41,358 bases of DNA from Thalassiosira profunda (Eukaryota > Bacillariophyta > Thalassiosirophyceae > Thalassiosirales > Thalassiosiraceae), in assembly GCA_036939355.1 (NCBI GenBank), contig JALLAP010000005.1:1-41358 (forward strand), written 5' to 3'. Positions 36,828 to 41,358 of the stretch are shown here, in pieces. Made by a program: the position numbers and the translations under genes. How positions within the stretch are numbered: the first letter of the stretch is position 1; the number at the start of each line of letters is the position of its first letter. Under the pieces are notes generated by a model that was given only the letters and a program-made list of their open reading frames with translations, had not been told where the DNA came from and made no database searches.

Positions 36828-37820
36828 TCAGAGGCTCTGACCTAGCTCTGTCGGTGCAGAGGCAGAGGTCGCGTTGTCTGTTCCGGGAAGCGGATGCGGA
36901 TCCGTCAAATAGCTCTCGTCGTCCTCCAGGCTGATCCTCGTCATGCAATTCTCGCTGATCTCCGGCAGGTGCAGCAGCCCCTTGGCCAATTCCTCCCCCT
37001 TCTTCCTGTCCGTCAATACGTGCTGGCCATCGGACGTCAGATTGATGGGATAATAGTTCCAGTTGCCTGGCGAATAGTGAAACTCCCCCATCAGATAGTG
37101 GATGTTGGTGCAGAGCGCGCCCGAAGTCAGTAAGTCGGGGAAGACCTTGAACTCGAGCCCTTCGATGTCAAGTTTCATGATCACCTTCGGCTCCGAGGAA
37201 ATTGTCGAGTGTGGATTTGCGGGTATCGTCCGGCCCTGAATTTCGTCCTGTATCCACTTTGCGAGCCGTACAATCTCCACCACCTTTTTCGTTGCATTGC
37301 CACCGTACAGAGTTGTGGGCGTGACCGCGCTGAATCCATTCTCCCACTCTTCTTTTTCGAATGCCGAGTGATAGAACGTCAAGTTGCCATTGGTGTCGCT
37401 CGCCCCCGCAATTATGGGAACGTACCTCCATCCCACGCTGGCATACGCCCTCTGGAGATCTAAGTGCCTCTTCTCGAACTTTGGATTGGGCTCGAACGCG
37501 AACACGCAGTAATCGCGATTGTCGCGAGGATACCCAAACTCCCGCGCGAACGCCGCGACGCTGCTCTTCGAACCGGGATACTTGTCCGGCTCGTAGAGGA
37601 AACGGGCGTGAACTCCGACATTGCTCCCCACGTCGAGGAAAACGTGGTAGCATCCGTCGCCCAGCTTGCGACGGCGCGTATTCGATTGAGAGGACGATTG
37701 GTGGTCGGTGTCGCTGCCGGAGAAGAGGCCGGATTCCAGCAGCCGCTCGAAGCCGTTCAGCTGGTGCGCCAGTATGATCAGGACCGCGCCGAAGAGGATT
37801 GCAGTTGCAGTCCTGCCCAT
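36828..37820 (-). CDS. FkbM-type SAM methyltransferase, type II membrane protein
   Basis: The 330-aa intronless protein has an N-terminal anchor (about 5-20, ATAILFGAVLIILAHQ), a Ser/Asp-rich stem and a methyltransferase domain. SAM motif I is FLDVGSNVGVHARFL (61-75). FAFEPNP (108-113) and the FkbM signature KLDIEG (216-221) follow. FkbM-family enzymes O-methylate sugars or polyketides; a membrane-anchored form is expected to act in the Golgi or on secreted polysaccharides. N-glycosylation sequons (NLT, NAT) agree with a lumenal location. The start ATG at 37820 is unambiguous. The neighbours are an AAA ATPase and a LicD-type gene on the same strand. Confidence 0.8.
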   Translation of the reverse strand: MGRTATAILFGAVLIILAHQLNGFERLLESGLFSGSDTDHQSSSQSNTRRRKLGDGCYHVFLDVGSNVGVHARFLYEPDKYPGSKSSVAAFAREFGYPRDNRDYCVFAFEPNPKFEKRHLDLQRAYASVGWRYVPIIAGASDTNGNLTFYHSAFEKEEWENGFSAVTPTTLYGGNATKKVVEIVRLAKWIQDEIQGRTIPANPHSTISSEPKVIMKLDIEGLEFKVFPDLLTSGALCTNIHYLMGEFHYSPGNWNYYPINLTSDGQHVLTDRKKGEELAKGLLHLPEISENCMTRISLEDDESYLTDPHPLPGTDNATSASAPTELGQSL

Positions 37821-38305
37821 CTTTGTGCGCTGCCCGCGTCGTTCGACTCTTCAGCGCTTTAGGGACGATGCGCTCTCTTATCCGTCCAACAAGCAGGGGC
37901 TGATCTGATGTCTTCAAAGTATATCGCCCGAGATGATTCTCGCCTCTCCGTTACAGCTCCCCCCGCACCTGTACTTCTCCGCTGCTCACGTGCGCCGCCG
38001 TCCGCGTCGAGCGGGCACACAGTCCGCGTCCCCGCCCGGCCGCGCTGCGAGAGGCGACTTGGGCCGAGGGCGACCGCGCGGGTTGCAGCGAGCAAAGTGA
38101 GAATGAGACAGAATGAAGTTGACAGAAGGTAAGTACGTATCGTACGTCATAGAAAGATAAGCCGGGAGCACGCCAATTCAGCAACGCTGGGGAGGAGGAG
38201 AGCCGACGGTTATCCTGCCACCTTCTATCGTCGAGAAAGCTTGACGACGACTGACGAGCTCGAAAGAACCATCTCTGCTATGCTCACTTCTACTGGATGC
38301 CCTTC
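37821..38305. other. Intergenic region without supported gene
   Basis: This 485-base stretch lies between the FkbM start and the 3' end of the LicD-EEP gene, both on the minus strand, so it should hold the FkbM promoter and the LicD terminator. It is GC-rich near 38030-38100. No gene, repeat or RNA is seen. Confidence 0.4.
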
Positions 38306-41300
38306 CTAAATCGGCCGAGTAGCGGAACTGCAAACAAAGTCGGTCTCCATTGCAATCATGGCGTGATCCGAGATACAATCGTATTTGCCGTCTGCCAGCT
38401 TTTTGTAAGGGTACAATACGGACAGAACGGTCTCCTTTTCGGCCAAGGGAAAGCCGGGACCCCGAGCCAACAGCCAATCGCCCCTGCTGAACTTGGCATG
38501 TGGAGGCCCTTCGTCCGGGCAGTCCACCCTCCACGTCGGTTGGAACCGTCTGCCCTTCCTCTTGTTCGTCTTCTCCAGGGGATGGAACCCGCAGTCCGAC
38601 ACCAGGGTCGACGTGAACGGCGGGCCAGTATCCCCGCCGAGCAGTACGTTCGTTGCGTTCCTCCTCTGGATCTCCTTGCAGACAGCGAGCGCATCATCTC
38701 TGAACAGGTTCTTTGGAGATCCAGCGTGGCTATGCACGGACACCAGAAGGATCGATTCGTCGCCAATGTGAGTTGCTGCGAAGAGGGCCATTCGTCCTCC
38801 AAGTCGACGCTCGCCTTCGTCCTGATTGATTCAACGATGAGATGTGAGCACGACTTTTGCGAGGGCACATAGTACGAAGCAGGAGCCTGAACGCTCACCA
38901 TACCGCCAGTCTTCTTCGCGTAGAGCTTGTCGAACAACGAATGGAGTCGAAGGACTTTCACATCGGACAATGGCCACCTCGACAGGACGGCATTGCCATG
39001 GTACCCGGCCAAGTTCGTCCGGCCCGTAGTGGCCTCGATCTCCTTCTTGTTGCCGTTCGTGAGCTCCAAGAATTCAACTCCATAGGCGTAGTTCATACGC
39101 AGACTCTCTGCCATGGCGCGTATTGTATGAATGTTCCCCGACCTGGCCATTCCCCAATCCATCTCGTTCAGGATGACAATGTCGGCGTTCGGGAAGAACT
39201 CCTCGAACACGTCCCAGTTCGTACCTCGCTCGGCGTTCCACTCCCCTACCCTGAGACGTATTGGAGCGGAGGGAGAGGTGTTAGCCTCGCTCGCAAAGTG
39301 GTTTCCGACCTCCGGGGTGTCCAGCATGGGCATGATCTCGAGATTCAGCGCCTCTGCAGTCTGACCAACGTCGTTTTGGGCGTAGGACCGCCGCTCTACA
39401 TCGAGGAATGGCACCAGCAAAGGGAGGGGCGCCGATGTCCCCGCCGCGTGGAAGGTGATGACGTCACTTGCAACGTTCATCAGGCCATCTGCGTAGCTCC
39501 TCCTCACCTCGTCGCCATTGCTGAATATCACCGAGCTGAGCCTGACGTCGCCATCCATCAAATGCTCCACCGTTACGTTCGGCAGGTCGATTGGCCAGGG
39601 TCGAATGGGTTCCCTTCCGCCACCATCCGCAGTTCGATTCGACATCACCACCAGCGCCGGAGGAAGGGACAGGTCAGTGCAGTTCCTCACGAAGTAGTTC
39701 CTCCTCCCCCGAAAGATCTCCGACTTGTGATTGTACGCGTGCCTGATACACTTCGTGCCGGCGTCCTTCCCGTACCGACCCTCGACGAAGTGCAAGATGC
39801 GGTTGGGGAACGGCAGCGACAGCCTCCCGAACGGACGCCACTTGAGGGGGAAGATGGAATCCCGTGCGTAGTCGATACTCCCCACGAGGCCGTTCTTCTC
39901 GCTGCAAACCTCACCCTTGCACTCGATGGGGAACACGTCTATGAAGGGATAAGAATGCGTAGCTTTCCGCTTCGGGTTGATCGACGGAAAGCGAGGGTCG
40001 TATACCTTGTAGAGCGGATAGCTCTCCATCTCGTTCTCGTTCGATCGGACCGCGAGCCCCGCCCGCTTGATGCGCTCCAGTGCCCTCTCGACATCCCTCT
40101 TTAGTATGTATATGTCGAAGTCGTCGTCCCACGGTATCCGCTGTGGGCAAATGATAGACGGATGAGAGGTTTTGGATGAAAGTTGTTGCGCCAAGAAGAT
40201 GTCCAGCCCAGAAGCGCTCAAGTCCTAACAGAGACTCCACTTCAAGTCCCTCCTCTTCAAGCTCATCGAACGATATACGACGACACAAGCGAGGGGGTCA
40301 CACTCACCGAGTGGTGGTAAAGGCCGCCCACGGCGCTGCCCGCCGTCATCCAGTACCGAACTCCGCCCCCCTCCGCCCCGCCGAACGCGAGGTGCATCCT
40401 CCTCATCAATTCCTCCGCCCTGATCGCCTCCGAATCGGCGAGGGCGGGGACGTGGAACGCCTCCCACTCCGCCCGGCACCTGGGAGCGATCGTAGACCGT
40501 GCACGAACAAGTTTGATCGAGAAGGGAGCATCGCGAAACAAACGAGCGCGGTTCGGACTCACCTGCCCCCCGCGCCGCGCACGGAGCACGGGTCCATGAC
40601 GCCTTTGCATTCCTCCGTGATCCAGTCCGCCTTCGCCANCCCCCGCGCCGCGCACGGAGCACGGGTCCATGACGCCTTTGCATTCCTCCGTGATCCAGTC
40701 CGCCTTCGCCACGTACTCTGCCATGGAAGTCTCGTTCCGACGGGAGACGAGGCACCCGAACAGGGGCAGCCTATTCTCGCACCCCGCCTCCTTCAGCGTG
40801 GCACCGCACGATTCCTTGATGAGACGGTGGCCGCCGGCGGCGTTCCCGGGGTCCCACGGCGCCAGTGTCAGCGGCTCGAGGAACGGATCTCGTCTGATGT
40901 TATGTCGATGCGACGACGATTGCAGTGATGATGACGATTGTTGCATGTCCGCCGGAGCGTGCAATATTCCCAGATGACGTCCCTCGTGCACCGTTCCGTT
41001 TGCGCCGCTTGCCGGTGCACCTCCAAGGCCGCCGGGCCCGCCGCCGGCCAATCCAGTGCCATTGCCGCCGATATATCCGTGCTCGCCCCGCAGAGACTCG
41101 AGGACGGCGTCGATCGCCCGATCCCTCCCCCCGCGCATCGACCGGAGCGACAGGAAAGTGAACGCCGCCGCCACGGCGAGGGCGCGCCCGAGCCTCGGCC
41201 CGCGGCTCCGGGCGCTGCCGCGGCCCCCGTCGTCGTTGCCCTCCCCCGACGGGATGCGGCGGGGCCTCGTCCGCCTCGACGGGGCGGAGGACGGACCGGA

Positions 41301-41348
41301 GCCGCCGCACGAGCAGACGAGCGGCCCGAGGCGGCACGAGCGCGACAT
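38306..41348 (-). CDS. LicD-type transferase fused to an EEP (endonuclease/exonuclease/phosphatase) domain, four exons
   Basis: Exons on the minus strand: 41348-40563, 40479-40308, 40140-38899 and 38821-38306. Introns of 83, 167 and 77 bp all have GTGAGT/GTGAGC donors and CAG acceptors. Phase fits only if the 72-bp duplication in exon 1 is collapsed. The product is then about 880 aa. The N-terminus has an anchor at about 54-68 (GRALAVAAAFTFLSL) and a Gly/Ser-rich stem. The LicD fold follows: YWMTAGSAVGGLYHHS joined by splicing to RIPWDDDFDIYI (about 281-307), the metal-binding DDD of phosphotransferases such as LicD and fukutin. From about 588 an EEP domain runs to the end, with VGEWNAERG, VILNEMDW, HGNAVLSRWPL, LLVSVHSH, VLLGGDTG and ISDHAM. 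LicD proteins move phosphocholine or ribitol phosphate onto glycans. Confidence 0.75.
40567..40711. repeat. 72-bp exact direct duplication around a single N
   Basis: Bases 40567-40638 and 40640-40711 are identical 72-mers separated only by an undetermined base at 40639. The duplication lies at the end of exon 1 of the LicD-EEP gene. It shifts the frame (73-base offset), and removing one copy gives a clean splice in phase. This looks like a failed contig join, not biology. Confidence 0.9.
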
Positions 41349-41358
41349 CGTCGTCGCT

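Noticed and set aside
36456..36845. A 129-codon plus-strand frame between the AAA ATPase and FkbM genes
   Set aside because: It overlaps the FkbM 3' end, has no domain-like pattern and no supported promoter.
38790..38900. Apparent frameshift within the EEP domain
   Set aside because: A 77-bp GTGAGC...CAG intron (38822-38898) joins the two frames in phase 0, so no frameshift is needed.
1..41358. CRISPR arrays, insertion sequences, rRNA and tRNA genes
   Set aside because: I looked for regularly spaced repeats, transposase-like proteins with terminal repeats, and cloverleaf-like sequences with T-arm motifs and found none that hold up by eye.

Overview
This window is eukaryotic nuclear DNA, most likely from a centric diatom of the Thalassiosira/Skeletonema/Cyclotella type. 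The evidence is spliced genes with short GT-AG introns (71-381 bp), eukaryote-only genes (eIF3 subunit c, TPR-containing phosphatase 5), tight head-to-head and tail-to-tail packing, and several families that I associate from memory with diatom genomes: BspA-type leucine-rich-repeat proteins with a shared Trp/Tyr-rich tail, a degenerate papain-like family, and SUMO-like/Tudor/Smr proteins. The assignment rests on protein style, not on a marker gene.

Left part (1-12.3 kb). A small minus-strand hypothetical is followed by a large unrecognised protein (949-3679) whose frame breaks at two homopolymer runs. Next come a diacylglycerol/sphingosine-kinase-like protein with an altered glycine-rich loop, a BspA-LRR protein, a four-helix membrane protein of bacterial style, a spliced NIPA/DMT-type transporter, a second BspA-LRR paralogue in opposite orientation, and intronless protein phosphatase 5.

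Middle (12.4-24.5 kb). A small Ala-rich coiled-coil ORF lies beside the eIF3c gene (three exons, RGG tail). Then there is a tandem pair of RRM + FtsJ-type RNA methyltransferases, of which only the second copy carries a signal-peptide-like leader. A TRIC-type cation channel, a J-like + degenerate C1-peptidase-like protein, and a spliced acidic protein with a SAP-like helix pair follow.

Right part (24.5-41.3 kb). A segmental duplication of about 0.4 kb carries the promoter and first codons of the next gene, leaving a 60-codon truncated copy upstream. The full gene encodes about 992 aa with three ubiquitin/SUMO-like folds, Tudor/Agenet-like modules and a C-terminal Smr domain. After it come four membrane-anchored enzymes that look like secretory-pathway glycan-modifying proteins: a GT92-like and a GT90/CAP10-like glycosyltransferase (divergent), an FkbM-type methyltransferase, and a four-exon LicD-type transferase fused to an endonuclease/exonuclease/phosphatase domain. 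A five-exon AAA_16 (PknK/MalT-style) signalling ATPase sits among them. The LicD gene contains a 72-bp exact duplication around a single N, which looks like an assembly fault.

Most promising leads: the LicD-EEP fusion inside a cluster of glycan-modifying genes, the SUMO-like/Tudor/Smr protein with its truncated duplicate, the catalytically degenerate C1-like protein, and the FtsJ tandem pair with different apparent destinations. Exon boundaries were read by eye from splice signals and frame continuity; no similarity search was run.
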